This document shows, piece by piece, positions 17,839 through 26,669 of a stretch of DNA of 64,000 bases. The stretch is from positions 62,001 to 126,000 of the forward strand of contig CAKTZR010000003.1 of NCBI GenBank assembly GCA_934636105.1. Direction: 5' to 3'. The stretch is from an uncultured Clostridia bacterium. GTDB lineage: Bacteria; Bacillota; Clostridia; Christensenellales; Aristaeellaceae. Position numbers and translations under genes: made by a program. A model generated the notes under the pieces. It saw nothing but the letters and a program-made list of their open reading frames with translations. It was not told the DNA's origin and did no database searches. How positions within the stretch are numbered: the stretch's first letter is position 1; each line of letters begins with the position of its first letter.

Positions 17839-18708
17839 TTAATGTGCGCCGAACACGCTGCGGGACAGGCTGCTGGTCTTGAACAGCGCGAAGCAGAGAA
17901 GCACGGTATATCCCATACAGGTAAAGATGGCGACGGATACATCCGCGGTGACGGCGATATTCTGCACCAGAACGGCATAAATCGCCACGCACAGGATCAT
18001 CATGAAAGCCTGGAAGCCCAGCGCAAACAGGGTGCGCAGGTAATTTTGACCTGTCTGCCCCCATTCGCGGGAAACCATCGTAGCCATAGGGATGGGTGCG
18101 ATAGACGTGACAAGATAGATTTCGATCATTCTGCCGAAGGTAATGACAAAGATGCAGATCACCAGCGCCCACATGGTAAAACCGATGAGCATCGTCTGAA
18201 ACCAGAGACCGAAAAGCGCGCCCAGCTCCATATCGGCCAGACGCGCTTCGATGCCCGTAATTGCGCTTTCAATGGACAACTGTGCGCCCGACATGACGAG
18301 TCCCGACGCGCGGCTGACCACACTCTGCGCGGCTTCAAAGATGCCCATGACGATGTTCCATGTGTTGGAGACGATCAGCACCGACGCGGCGGTCTTGAAC
18401 ACCCATTTGAAGATGATGAACGTATCGAAATCGTGAAAGTTGTTCTTGTCGATGATCATCTGAATGAGTTCGAGCGTTGCAATGACGGCGAGAATCGCGC
18501 CCGCAATGGGGACGACCACATGATCCGAAAGCCCTTGAATCATGGAGAAAATGCTGCCGTTCCACTGCTGCGGGGTCTTGCCTACGTTGTCGGCAATGCC
18601 GGAGATTTGGGTATTCACCTGGTCGAACAGCCCCGTCAGGTTATTCATAATACCCTCGATGAGCAGCTCCCGAATCCATTCCGTGAGTTTATCCCAGATA
18701 AAATTCAA
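17839..18708 (-). CDS. VirB6/TrbL-like channel protein, CD1112 family
   Basis: A 289-residue polytopic membrane protein with about six hydrophobic segments, e.g. PIAGAILAVIATLELIQMI and MLIGFTMWALVICIFVITFG. Conserved family features include FDQVNTQ near residue 28, TPQQWNGSIF and the C-terminal SSLSRSVFG. It forms part of the inner-membrane channel. The start is TTG at 18708, giving an N-terminus (MNFIWDKLTEWIRELL) that lines up with the family. Lies 13 bases before virB4. Confidence 0.85.
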   Translation of the reverse strand: MNFIWDKLTEWIRELLIEGIMNNLTGLFDQVNTQISGIADNVGKTPQQWNGSIFSMIQGLSDHVVVPIAGAILAVIATLELIQMIIDKNNFHDFDTFIIFKWVFKTAASVLIVSNTWNIVMGIFEAAQSVVSRASGLVMSGAQLSIESAITGIEARLADMELGALFGLWFQTMLIGFTMWALVICIFVITFGRMIEIYLVTSIAPIPMATMVSREWGQTGQNYLRTLFALGFQAFMMILCVAIYAVLVQNIAVTADVSVAIFTCMGYTVLLCFALFKTSSLSRSVFGAH

Positions 18709-18787
18709 AGAGGATCACCCTCTTTCGGGGCAAGCGCCGCCGCGTGGGTGCGCGGCAGCGTTCCCGTAATTTTCTTCTTCACCACGC

Positions 18788-19000
18788 TTAGAAAAGGCTG
18801 GAGAGCAGCGGAACGAGCGTCGTGCCGACCAACGCAACGCCGCCGCCGGCGATGAGCTGCTTCATGCCCTGAGACTTTGCGCCGGGGTTGTCGTTGCCGT
18901 AACCTTCCAGCAGGTTGATCACGCCCCATACGCCCAGACCGGCTCCAAGGCCGATGACAATCGTACCGAGCTGAGATACCGCGGTGGAGAAAAACTGCAT
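18788..19000 (-). CDS. Maff2-family small membrane protein (VirB2/pilin-like)
   Basis: A 70-residue protein beginning MQFFSTAVSQLGTIVIGLGA, with two hydrophobic segments and the near-invariant family block WGVINLLEGYGNDNPGAKSQ. Maff2 proteins occupy the VirB2-like position in clostridial transfer operons. The ATG at 19000 is preceded by GGAGGG at 8 bases; an open frame extends a further 74 codons upstream but has no family similarity. Confidence 0.88.
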   Translation of the reverse strand: MQFFSTAVSQLGTIVIGLGAGLGVWGVINLLEGYGNDNPGAKSQGMKQLIAGGGVALVGTTLVPLLSSLF

Positions 19001-19234
19001 AAAAGATACCCTCCTGCGGGAACATTCCCGCGTCCTTCCCGGATTCGTGAAACGCTGACGTGCAGCTCTGCGAAGCGGCGGCAAAAGCGGGCGCTTCACA
19101 GGCGTAATCCAGAAACACGGCCTGAGGCCGTATGCACTTCCGACGCAGCCTGCCTGAAAAACGGCAGTTGAGCGAACGCGGAAGCCAGAGAAACTGAGCC
19201 GCAGACAGGCTGCGAAACTCATCTATATAAACAA

Positions 19235-19262
19235 TTCCGGCAGATGTACAATGCTGCCGGAA
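19235..19262 (-). terminator. Hairpin terminator after virD4
   Basis: Perfect 9-bp stem TTCCGGCAG/CTGCCGGAA with a 10-base loop, followed on the minus strand by TTGTTT. It lies 13 bases past the virD4 stop, so it may separate pcfB-virD4 from the Maff2-virB6-virB4 transcript. The remaining 230 bases up to the Maff2 gene hold no recognisable gene. Confidence 0.65.
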
Positions 19263-19274
19263 CTGGAAAAGGAA

Positions 19275-21122
19275 TCAGTACATCACGACATCCAGATCAA
19301 TCGGAACGTTTTCTTCCGGTTCATCATCTTCGATTTCGTAGGCATCAAACGTATCCTCATCCTTGGGATGAAGCGCACGATTGAGATAAGCCTGCGGGTC
19401 AAAGGCGTTTGCCGGGTCAGCATCCGAGAGGTACTTATAGTTGGGATGTTTGGCCAGATCGAATTTGTCGGAGAGGAAAGGACGAACGCCGCGGATTTGC
19501 AGAATACACTTGCCGCCGTCCATCGTCGCCAGCTCGTCCTGCGTCATGAGTTCCTTGCCGAGCTTCTGATAATTCAAACTGTGCGAGGTTTCTCTGCCGC
19601 GTGATTCGCCGGTGTTGCAGGTGTCAATGGTTTCGCGTCCCAGCACGGCGGAAAGCTCTTTGAGCGTCGTCGCTTCACGTCCGCCGAGGAAGATTGAGCT
19701 GTCGCAATTCCCTTGAATTGTGTCGCTCTGCTCTTTGTAAATGGCTTTGAGCTGGCTCTGTGCCTGGAAAATCAGAACGGCGGAGATTTCCCGGCTGCGG
19801 ATGGTCGCCATCAGCTTTTCAAGGTTGGGAATCTGCCCGATGTTGGCGCACTCGTCAATCAGGCAGCGCACATGCACGGGCAAGCGCCCGCCGTATACGT
19901 CGTCCGCCTTTTCGCAGAGCAGATTGAAAAGCTGGGTATAAATCATGCTGATGAGGAAATTGAACGTGCTGTCCGTATCGCTCATGATGAGGAACAGCGC
20001 CGTCTTGCGGTCGCCCAGCATGTCCAGCTCCAATTCGTCATAGGACAGAATCTCCCGAAGCTCCGCGATGTCGAATGGCGCGAGACGCGCACCCGCCGAC
20101 ACCAAAATGCTCTTAGCGGTCTTGCCCGCCGCCAATTTATATTTATGATATTGGCGCACGGCAAAGTGATCCGGGTCTTTTTCTTCGAGCGCGTCAAAGA
20201 GGAGATCGACGGGGTTTTTGAAGTTGTCGTCGTCCTCGCGCACTTCCATCGCGTTAATCATCGCCACCAGCGTGTTGAAGTTCTGTTCGTGCGGTGGTGC
20301 TTCGTAAAAGATGTAGCCCATCAGTGCGCAATACAGCAGCATTTCGGCGTTTCGCCAAAATGGGTCGCTGCTTTTCTGCCCGCCGTCGGTATTGGTAATC
20401 AGAACATTTGCCAGCTTCAAGATATCCTTTTCCGAATGAATGTAATGGAACGGGTTATAGTGGAGCGACTTTTTGAAGTTGATGGTGTTGAAGAATCGAA
20501 TCTGATACTTTTTCTTTTCCAACAGATGTCCGCACTCGATGAGCAGACTGCCTTTGGGGTCTGTTATGACATAGCTGGAATGGCATTGCATGAGATTGGG
20601 CTTCAAAAGATAGCGGGTCTTGCCGCTGCCCGAACCGCCGCTGACCAGCACGTTTTTGTTCCGCGCCGTCTTGGGGTCTTTGGGGCGGCTGTTCATGGTC
20701 AGCCGTTCCGTCTGCGTCAGCAGGATGTTGTTTTTGAAAACGGGGTCGATAAACGGCTCGATGTCCTTGCGCGTTCCCCAGCGTGCCGAGCCATACTCAC
20801 GTCCTTTGCGGAACTTCTTCGCGTCCTTGCCTTTGAGATACACGGCAAGCCGAAGCAGCAACCCTGCAAGCAGACCGACGAGCAGATCGGCAGGATGGAA
20901 ACTCGGCAGCGATGAAGCAAAAGCGGCAGTAAAGCCGTCGCCCAGGTGCAGCAGTTTCTCGGAAAAGTCTGTGCCTTCCGCCATGCGCCATGCCTGCCCC
21001 AGCTTGGTGGCGTATAAGCCAATCATGAAGTAGGGCAGATTCAGCGCAAGTTTCTTTTTTACAGCGTCGGATATGCCGAAGAAATGTTTCCTTTTCCGAC
21101 GATTTCGGTGCGGTTTCTTCAT
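19275..21122 (-). CDS. virD4: VirD4-like type IV coupling protein (TraG/TraD)
   Basis: A 615-residue coupling ATPase that brings the relaxase-DNA complex to the secretion channel. Two N-terminal membrane segments (LALNLPYFMIGLYATK and DLLVGLLAGLLLRLAVYL) anchor it. Walker A is GGSGSGKTRYLL (about 161-172) and Walker B CLIDECANIG (about 418), followed by family motif IFQAQSQLKAIY. The C-terminus is strongly acidic, typical for interaction with relaxosome proteins. Its ATG overlaps the pcfB stop (ATGA). Confidence 0.92.
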   Translation of the reverse strand: MKKPHRNRRKRKHFFGISDAVKKKLALNLPYFMIGLYATKLGQAWRMAEGTDFSEKLLHLGDGFTAAFASSLPSFHPADLLVGLLAGLLLRLAVYLKGKDAKKFRKGREYGSARWGTRKDIEPFIDPVFKNNILLTQTERLTMNSRPKDPKTARNKNVLVSGGSGSGKTRYLLKPNLMQCHSSYVITDPKGSLLIECGHLLEKKKYQIRFFNTINFKKSLHYNPFHYIHSEKDILKLANVLITNTDGGQKSSDPFWRNAEMLLYCALMGYIFYEAPPHEQNFNTLVAMINAMEVREDDDNFKNPVDLLFDALEEKDPDHFAVRQYHKYKLAAGKTAKSILVSAGARLAPFDIAELREILSYDELELDMLGDRKTALFLIMSDTDSTFNFLISMIYTQLFNLLCEKADDVYGGRLPVHVRCLIDECANIGQIPNLEKLMATIRSREISAVLIFQAQSQLKAIYKEQSDTIQGNCDSSIFLGGREATTLKELSAVLGRETIDTCNTGESRGRETSHSLNYQKLGKELMTQDELATMDGGKCILQIRGVRPFLSDKFDLAKHPNYKYLSDADPANAFDPQAYLNRALHPKDEDTFDAYEIEDDEPEENVPIDLDVVMY

Positions 21123-21586
21123 CGGCTAGGCTCCCTGTTTCGGATTTTCCCGATGGTCTTTGCCGCCTGTTCCTTCGCTTTTTCCAGCCGTTGGAGAACG
21201 GAAGGACGTTCGGACTGCGTTCGGGCTTTTGTGCTGGCCAGCTCCTTGGGCGCAGCGGTTAAAGCGTCCGAATCGCGGGCCTTGAAGAACACCAGAACGC
21301 GCGGCTTGTCGCCGTCCACTTTGCGGATTGCATAGTCTACGCCGTATCTGCGGGTGATCCGCTGGAACTCCTTCAAGTCCTGTCCGGACAGCTCGATATT
21401 GCTTACGCCCTGATTCTGCCCGACCAGCTGCCTGACCGTCTGTTTGCCGCGGTGTTTCACACCGGGCGCAGACGGATTTTGACGGTGCGCCAGCAGCCTG
21501 AGCGCGGCGGACTTGAGGGTGCGGAGGCTGAATTTGGTGCCGTTAATCATCAGGGTCGCGCTTTTCTGCTCGATTTCTTCCTGCAT
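21119..21586 (-). CDS. pcfB: PcfB family protein (DUF3801)
   Basis: A 155-residue protein with the family blocks GKQTVRQLVGQNQGVSNIEL and VFFKARDSDALTAA. In the enterococcal plasmid pCF10, PcfB... -type accessory proteins act with the VirD4 coupling protein; the conserved pairing with virD4 and the ATGA overlap here agree with that. Start at 21586 has AAAGGAGG 7 bases upstream. The C-terminal tail is lysine/arginine-rich. Confidence 0.85.
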   Translation of the reverse strand: MQEEIEQKSATLMINGTKFSLRTLKSAALRLLAHRQNPSAPGVKHRGKQTVRQLVGQNQGVSNIELSGQDLKEFQRITRRYGVDYAIRKVDGDKPRVLVFFKARDSDALTAAPKELASTKARTQSERPSVLQRLEKAKEQAAKTIGKIRNREPSR

Positions 21587-21616
21587 GAAAACCTCCTTTT
21601 TCGTTTAATGGGTATG

Positions 21617-21644
21617 AAAAAAGCGGCCAGCTTCAACTGACCGC
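21617..21644 (-). terminator. Intrinsic terminator of the rpn gene
   Basis: Minus-strand stem GCGGTCAG/CTGGCCGC with a six-base loop followed by six T. It sits 17 bases past the rpn stop codon and before pcfB. Confidence 0.75.
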
Positions 21645-21661
21645 CAGTGTGTGGATAAGGA

Positions 21662-22588
21662 TTATTTCTGAATGAGTTTCAGCACGTCGTCTTCGGAAAG
21701 CTCGGTCGCCTGCGCAATCTGTTTGACAGAAAGACCCATCTTGGACAGGCGCAATGCCGTTTCGCGCTTTTCGCTTTTCACGCCATCATCAATCAGCCCT
21801 TGAATAGCTTCACACATATTGACCACCTCCAAATGATCGTCAATCTTGAATTTAGTGTTGGTCATGGTGCGAATGACCATCGCAGCGTCCCTGTCCAGGC
21901 GCGCAAAGCGGTCATCCGTTTGAAGCAGCTCCCGCATTTCCTGCTTATCCTTCTGTACCTTGATGCAGTGCAGCACCTCGCGCAGACTGCTGTGGAGCTT
22001 ATCAAAATCTTCGCTTTCCATCGCCATCGGGTCGATGAGGAAAACTTTGTAGTCGGGCAGCAGCGCAAGCACTTCTTCCGGCTGCTCGGTCAGCATCTCG
22101 TGGAAGGTCAGCGGGCCGTCCCACTTCTTGTCGCCGAAGTTAATGACCAGCGTAATCACGGGAATGAGCCGGTCGTCCTTCGTCAGCCCGGAAAGGTACT
22201 CGTCCGCGTTTTCGGCATCGCGGTTCTGCCGATGCTTTGCCGCCAGCTCGCGCACCTGCTTTTCATATTGCAGCACGTCGTAGAGCATGTTGCGGATGGG
22301 CATGGCGTAATGCACCCGCGACTGGTTCTCGATGCCCAGAACGAGATAGGTACAGGTCTTGTCTTTCTTGACGGAAAGCGTCTTGAGGACATCCCTGTAT
22401 TTTTGCGTGGTTTCGGGCTTTCCCTGCTCCTGCGGCGCAAAAGGAATAGCGATCTGCGTCGTGTCCATTTCGCTGAGCTGGTCGGGACGAATGACCTGCC
22501 TGCCGGAATAGATCAGGTAGTTGAAAGCGTCGGCGAAGATTTCACCTTTGGACATGTACTGCTTGGTTACGGTATCCTGCAAAGCCAT
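21662..22588 (-). CDS. Rpn/YhgA-like family nuclease (PD-(D/E)XK, putative transposase-related)
   Basis: A 308-residue protein beginning MALQDTVTKQYMSKGEIFAD. The block YLVLGIENQSRVHYAMPIRN contains the E-x-Q core expected of the PD-(D/E)XK fold, and LIPVITLVINFGDKKWDGPL is characteristic of clostridial Rpn relatives. A C-terminal helix-turn-helix-like segment (MGLSVKQIAQATELSEDDVL) is also typical. Rpn proteins in E. coli are RecA-independent recombination-promoting nucleases; the role here is unknown. The ATG at 22588 with GGAGGG upstream is preferred over a start 37 codons earlier. It has its own promoter and terminator inside the transfer operon. Confidence 0.8.
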   Translation of the reverse strand: MALQDTVTKQYMSKGEIFADAFNYLIYSGRQVIRPDQLSEMDTTQIAIPFAPQEQGKPETTQKYRDVLKTLSVKKDKTCTYLVLGIENQSRVHYAMPIRNMLYDVLQYEKQVRELAAKHRQNRDAENADEYLSGLTKDDRLIPVITLVINFGDKKWDGPLTFHEMLTEQPEEVLALLPDYKVFLIDPMAMESEDFDKLHSSLREVLHCIKVQKDKQEMRELLQTDDRFARLDRDAAMVIRTMTNTKFKIDDHLEVVNMCEAIQGLIDDGVKSEKRETALRLSKMGLSVKQIAQATELSEDDVLKLIQK

Positions 22589-22613
22589 CGTACAATTCCC
22601 TCCTGATGCTTCT

Positions 22614-22642
22614 ATTTTATCACAAAATCCATCGTAATTCAA
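22614..22642 (-). promoter_or_regulatory. Sigma-70-type promoter of rpn
   Basis: Minus strand TTGAAT, 17 bases, TAAAAT. Predicted transcript start near 22607, about 19 bases before the ATG. The -35 box overlaps the stop codon of the upstream CD1845-type gene. Confidence 0.65.
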
Positions 22643-22929
22643 CCGCGCACCCAATCCTTTACGCACCGATTCAAATCGGAAACCCGCTCCAAAATCCACT
22701 CGGCGGCATACGGCAAAGCAAAGACGCAGAAGCTCCCTGCAAACATGGCTGCGGCTTCCCTGAGCGTGACCTTGCCGAACAGCAGACAGCAGCAGGCGAT
22801 GAAGAAAATCAGCGCCGCCAGCTTATTGGTGATGAACTGCGAAATACCCAGCGCAAAGATGCCGAGCCATTCCATCAGCGTCAGCAGGGCGATCAGGGAC
22901 AGGCCAACCAGTTTCATCAGGAACGTCAT
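22639..22929 (-). CDS. CD1845-family small membrane protein
   Basis: A 96-residue protein with three hydrophobic stretches, beginning MTFLMKLVGLSLIALLTLME. The C-terminus ALPYAAEWILERVSDLN matches the ending of CD1845-type proteins (…AEWL…L…LN-x-x-x-D). Members sit near the right end of Tn1549-like elements; function unknown. The ATG at 22929 has GGAGG 8 bases upstream, better than a GTG three codons earlier. Confidence 0.7.
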   Translation of the reverse strand: MTFLMKLVGLSLIALLTLMEWLGIFALGISQFITNKLAALIFFIACCCLLFGKVTLREAAAMFAGSFCVFALPYAAEWILERVSDLNRCVKDWVRG

Positions 22930-22948
22930 GTTCTGCACCTCCGTAACG

Positions 22949-25857
22949 TTATCGGTGTTTCTTCCTGAGCAGCCGCATCAGACCGAGCAGGACGGAAGCC
23001 GCCATCATCAGCAGACCGACAGCCATTGTCGGCGTAACCGGGAAGTCAACGCCGGTCTAGATGACGGGCGTGTTGGTGATGCGTGCAAGCTTCAGCGGCG
23101 GGATGTATCGACCTTCCTGAAGGTCAGCTTCATGCGCTCGTTGGGAATGACGGCAATCGGCTCGGTCGGATTGACGAACGTGCTGTCAAGGGTCAATGAC
23201 ACCTGCACGCCGCTGGGCAGGTAGCCCGGAAGCGGTTTGCTTTCAACGACAGTATAGCTGCCATACGGGATTTTTTCAAACATGGCGATGCCGTCCGCAT
23301 CGGTCAGCACTGTAGCGACGACTGCGCCGCGTTCGTTTTTCAACAAGAACTCCACGCCAGTCAACGGCTCGTTGTTTTCGCCGATTTTTTTCAGTGTGAA
23401 GCGCGTGAAATCGTCGCGCAGGACGGCATCCCCGGAAACATGCCCGTCCTCATCCACGGTAAAGGAACAGGTCGTTTCGTTCAGCGCATAGCCTTCGGGG
23501 GCAAGTACCTCTTTGAAGGTATAGCGGCCAGGTGTGACGGGAATATCGGGGATTTCGCCATTTTCATCGGTAACAGCGCGGTAAATGACTTCCCCCTGCT
23601 CATTCTTGACCTCGATCTCTGCGCCCGGAACGGTTTCTGCGCCGGTGATATCGGTTTTGGTCAGCGTAATTTGGGTGTAAATCAGCTCGTTATGCACTTT
23701 TTCATTCAGAGCAACGCGGATGACAGGCGCATCGTCCGCCTGATTTTCGGGAGAAATCCGTACATCGAAGCGGTTCGGATTGAGCTTCCATCCTTTCGGC
23801 CCGTCCAGCTCCCGGATGGTATATGCGCCGTGCGGCAGATTGCCGGAGAAGGTCAGCTTGCCGTGCATATCGGTCATGCCGACGGCAATAAGCGTATCGG
23901 CGGGCAGCATACCGTCCGCATAATGGATGTCGTCGGCATTGTACAGACCGAATACAAAGCCCAGCCCATAGGTCGTGGTCAGCTCCTGACGGATATATCC
24001 GTCTGCGTCCGTATAGGGTTTGAGGACTTCCTTTTCTTTTTCGAGCTGAATTTCGGCGGACAGATATTCATTATGCGCTTTGACGGTGACGGTCACCAAC
24101 GGCGTGTGTCCGTCGCTGGATTTCAATTCGACTTCATACACCTCATCGCTGAGCGCGTATCCTTCGGGCGCGGCAATTTCCATCAGCTTGTACTTACCCA
24201 GCGGCAGCTCCTTCGACCAATCTGTGCCCGTTCCGCTGGTCGTGATGGTGTCCACCAATTCATCTTTTTGATACCAGATTGTTCCATCACCGCCGACGAT
24301 TTCTTCCGCGGCGCGTACTTCAAAAACAGCATCCGCAAGGCAGCGTTCTTCAAAGATAGGAGACTGATATTCAAAGCCCATTTCGGTTTGAGTTTCAAAG
24401 CCGACGAGCTGAAAGCCCTTCTTTTCAAGGCGGATCTGTCCCATAACCGCTTCATTGGGAATCTCGATGTCCAGCTCGTACACCTGGTCGGCAGTGTCGC
24501 CCGTCTTGCCGACGAACACGGGCAGGCTTTCCGTCCGAATCAGATATCCTTCGGGAGCTTGAATCTCCTCGATGGAATACAGCCCCCAGCCGACTTCTTC
24601 GGGCAGCGTCACGCAGCCGGATTCATCGGTGGTAAACGTGTCGAGCGTCTGCTTTTTCGGGTAGTAAATCGTCTGCGTCACGGTATTGCCGTCCGCGTCC
24701 TTGAGCTTGAAAGATGCGCCCGCCAGCGTGATAACTTTGCCGGTTCGTGCATCCGTCTTGATGAGCCGCAGGCGGTAGAGAATCGGGCGGTCGTTGAGCG
24801 TCAGGATGGGCGGTTGGATGGGGTTTTCCTCGCCGGTGATTTCAAAGAGAATCGGCTTCTTGATTTCAAACCCGTCTTTGCCGACCGTCTGCTCCAGAAC
24901 ATACACGCCATACGGGAGCAGCTTGGTTTTGGCATACCCGCTCTTGTCGGTGATGAGGTGGTCGCGCTCGAACTCGCGCGCGTTTTCATACGAACCGGCT
25001 TTCCGAAGGTAGACGTGGAACTCCGCGCCTTCCTCCGGGGTTTCGGTGTGCTGGTTGTCGGTTTTGTTGTCGCCCAGCACCTTGACGATGGCTTGCGCGC
25101 CGAGTTTGATTTCGTTCAGCTTGAGCGCATCATAGGTGATAACGGCTTCCCTGGACTGTGCGGCGGCGCTGGCGGTATCGACCAGTACATGCTCGTCACT
25201 GGGCTGATAGCCGACAGGCGGCGCAATCTCGACGATCTCATACAGCCCAGGCCACAGCTCGTCGGTGGTCGCTGCTGCATCCTCGCCGGAGGTCTGGATG
25301 GCGTCGATGACCGTCGCGCCCCTGAGCCAGATCACGTTGCCCTGACGGTCAAGGATATCCGCGCCCGCCAGTACACGGAACGTCGCGCCGGTCAGCTCGC
25401 CGTCACCGCGGACAGAGGGCGCGTCAGTCTGCGCGTATTCGTCTTTATCTCGCTTTTTGATGCTGATGCGCGTCATGACGGGCTGATTGGTCGCGTACAG
25501 GTCGGTCATTTCATCCGATTTCACGGTAGCATCCAGCGTGATTTCCTCAAAAACATAGCCTGCCGTTTCGCCATGTTCGCGGACGAGATATCGTCCTTTG
25601 CGCAGCGGATCGGATACGGCGACGCCATTTTCATCGGTCGTCATGCTGCCGACCAGCGCATTTCCATAAGCGTCGTTTTCGTAGATGTCGAAGGTCACGC
25701 CCGCAACGGGATTTCCGTTTTTGCGATCCGTCTTGGTCAGGCGCAGCCAGCCCTTTGTCGGCTCGTTCGCCGCGGCGATTTCGTAGGTCTTGCCGCCCTC
25801 GAAGCAGTCGATTTCTGTTTGGAATGGCGCATCGACATAGTGCGCAGGGACGGCGGT
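22949..25857 (-). pseudogene. Cna_B-repeat surface protein, 5'-truncated and 3'-frameshifted
   Basis: About eight tandem Cna_B/SpaA-type beta-sandwich domains are readable, each ending with a motif such as YLVREHGETAGY, YSIEEIQAPEGY, YKLMEIAAPEGY or YTFKEVLAPEGY. These domains carry isopeptide-stabilised folds in Gram-positive adhesins. Signal peptide and N-terminal domain are missing: at 25857 the frame passes directly into oleate hydratase sequence. At the other end the frame stops at 23092 within a ninth domain (after KLTFRKVDT). The normal C-terminus, with TGVDFPVTPT, a membrane helix and RKKHR, is readable in another frame (to 22949) but is interrupted by a TAG at 23057-23059 just where a sorting motif before TG is expected. 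The gene is therefore broken at both ends. Confidence 0.8.
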
Positions 25858-26517
25858 ATACTTGGTGTGCAGAATGCCGTCGAGGGTATCCATGCGCGGC
25901 TGGAACTGAATGAAGCGGATCATGTAGCGCTTCATTTCAATCATGGAGTGATAATCCTTGAAGGCCAGCATCATGTGGAAGCACTGCCAAATCGGATGCT
26001 TCTGGAACTCCTCGAAGGTGTCGCCGAAGTATTCCTCGATGGTCATGCCGTTCATTTCTTCCTCCGGCATGGCGATCATCTCCATCAGCTTCTTGGCCAG
26101 CGTGTCGCTCATGGAGAAATCGCGGATGCCATCCCAAACCTGGCCCTGATTGTGCAGGATGCGGGAGTGGGCATAAATGCGGTTGGTCTTGTTGACGTCC
26201 ACGGTTTCCTCGGTGATGGTGCGGCCGGGGGTGTAGAGCGACGGAATCTTGCTGCCCAGATACCAGAAGCACTCCATATACGGCTCCAGCTCGCGCTCGC
26301 CGCGGCAGGTGTAGCGGCCGTCGCCGACCTTTGCGCCATCCATCGAACCGCCCATGACCGGAAGCTGGTCGTAGATGGTCACGTTGCCGCCCGGCACATA
26401 GCAGTCGTCGATCAGGAAGACTGCGCTTGTCAGACCGGCTACGCCGCCGTTGATGTATGCCTTGCGATTTTCAATGCCCTACGGCTTATGCGCACGGATG
26501 TTGTCAAACTGCTTCAT
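25858..26517 (-). pseudogene. ohyA: Oleate hydratase 5' fragment with amber stop, fused to surface-protein sequence
   Basis: About 220 codons of the FAD-dependent oleate hydratase (myosin-cross-reactive antigen family): YDQLPVMGGSMDGAKVG, CRGERELEPYMECFWY, IPSLYTPGRTITEE and FKDYHSMIEMKRYMIRF. The original start at 26517 keeps a perfect AAAGGAGG 8 bases upstream. Codon 13 (26479-26481) is TAG. The dinucleotide-binding loop reads AYINGGVAGL, one residue shorter than the expected G-x-G-x-x-G. Sequence similarity ends after GILHTKY at 25858, where mobile-element sequence begins. The reading frame continues without interruption from a GTG at 26397 to 23092, giving a chimeric 1101-codon frame, but I see no ribosome binding site for that GTG. 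Confidence 0.82.
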
Positions 26518-26546
26518 GATGAAGTCCTCCTTTTCCTTCCGAGATC

Positions 26547-26632
26547 ATTGACTCTTGGTACGCTAAAAAATATAATCAGGGAGAGATAAAAGCACAACGT
26601 ACAAATATAAGTCAATAGTCAGATAATTGACT
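26547..26632. promoter_or_regulatory. Divergent regulatory region with three ATTGACT/AGTCAAT boxes
   Basis: An inverted repeat AGTCAAT (26610-26616) and ATTGACT (26626-26632), nine bases apart, plus a third ATTGACT at 26547-26553. On the minus strand TTGACT, 18 bases, TTTTAT could be the ohyA promoter, with the -35 box inside the inverted repeat. This is the layout of a TetR operator controlling a divergent pair. Confidence 0.5.
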
Positions 26633-26669
26633 AATGGTTCGATATGGTTTCCGAATTGGAGGGATGAAC

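Larger units (their letters stand above)
1..25857 (-). mobile_element. Integrative conjugative element, Tn1549/CTn-like conjugation module; left end outside window, right end truncated
   Basis: A continuous minus-strand block carries the transfer genes of a clostridial conjugative element: VirD4, PcfB, Maff2, VirB6, VirB4, NlpC/P60, DUF4315, DUF4366, TopB, a methylase/helicase, DUF3849 and MobC. Gene order matches the known conserved order of these families. Base composition is lower in G+C than the flanking chromosome. The left end runs off the window, where relaxase and integrase would be expected. The right boundary at about 25857 is where surface-protein coding sequence changes abruptly to oleate hydratase sequence. 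No attachment site or terminal repeat was recognised there, so the right end looks deleted rather than intact. The transfer genes themselves have open frames. Confidence 0.85.

Noticed and set aside
19001..19222. N-terminal extension of the Maff2 protein
   Set aside because: The extra 74 codons show no similarity to the family, and a good ribosome binding site precedes the ATG at 19000.
23440..26589. Long plus-strand frame opposite the surface-protein repeats
   Set aside because: Composition is that of a shadow frame. The minus strand carries clear Cna_B domains and ohyA motifs.
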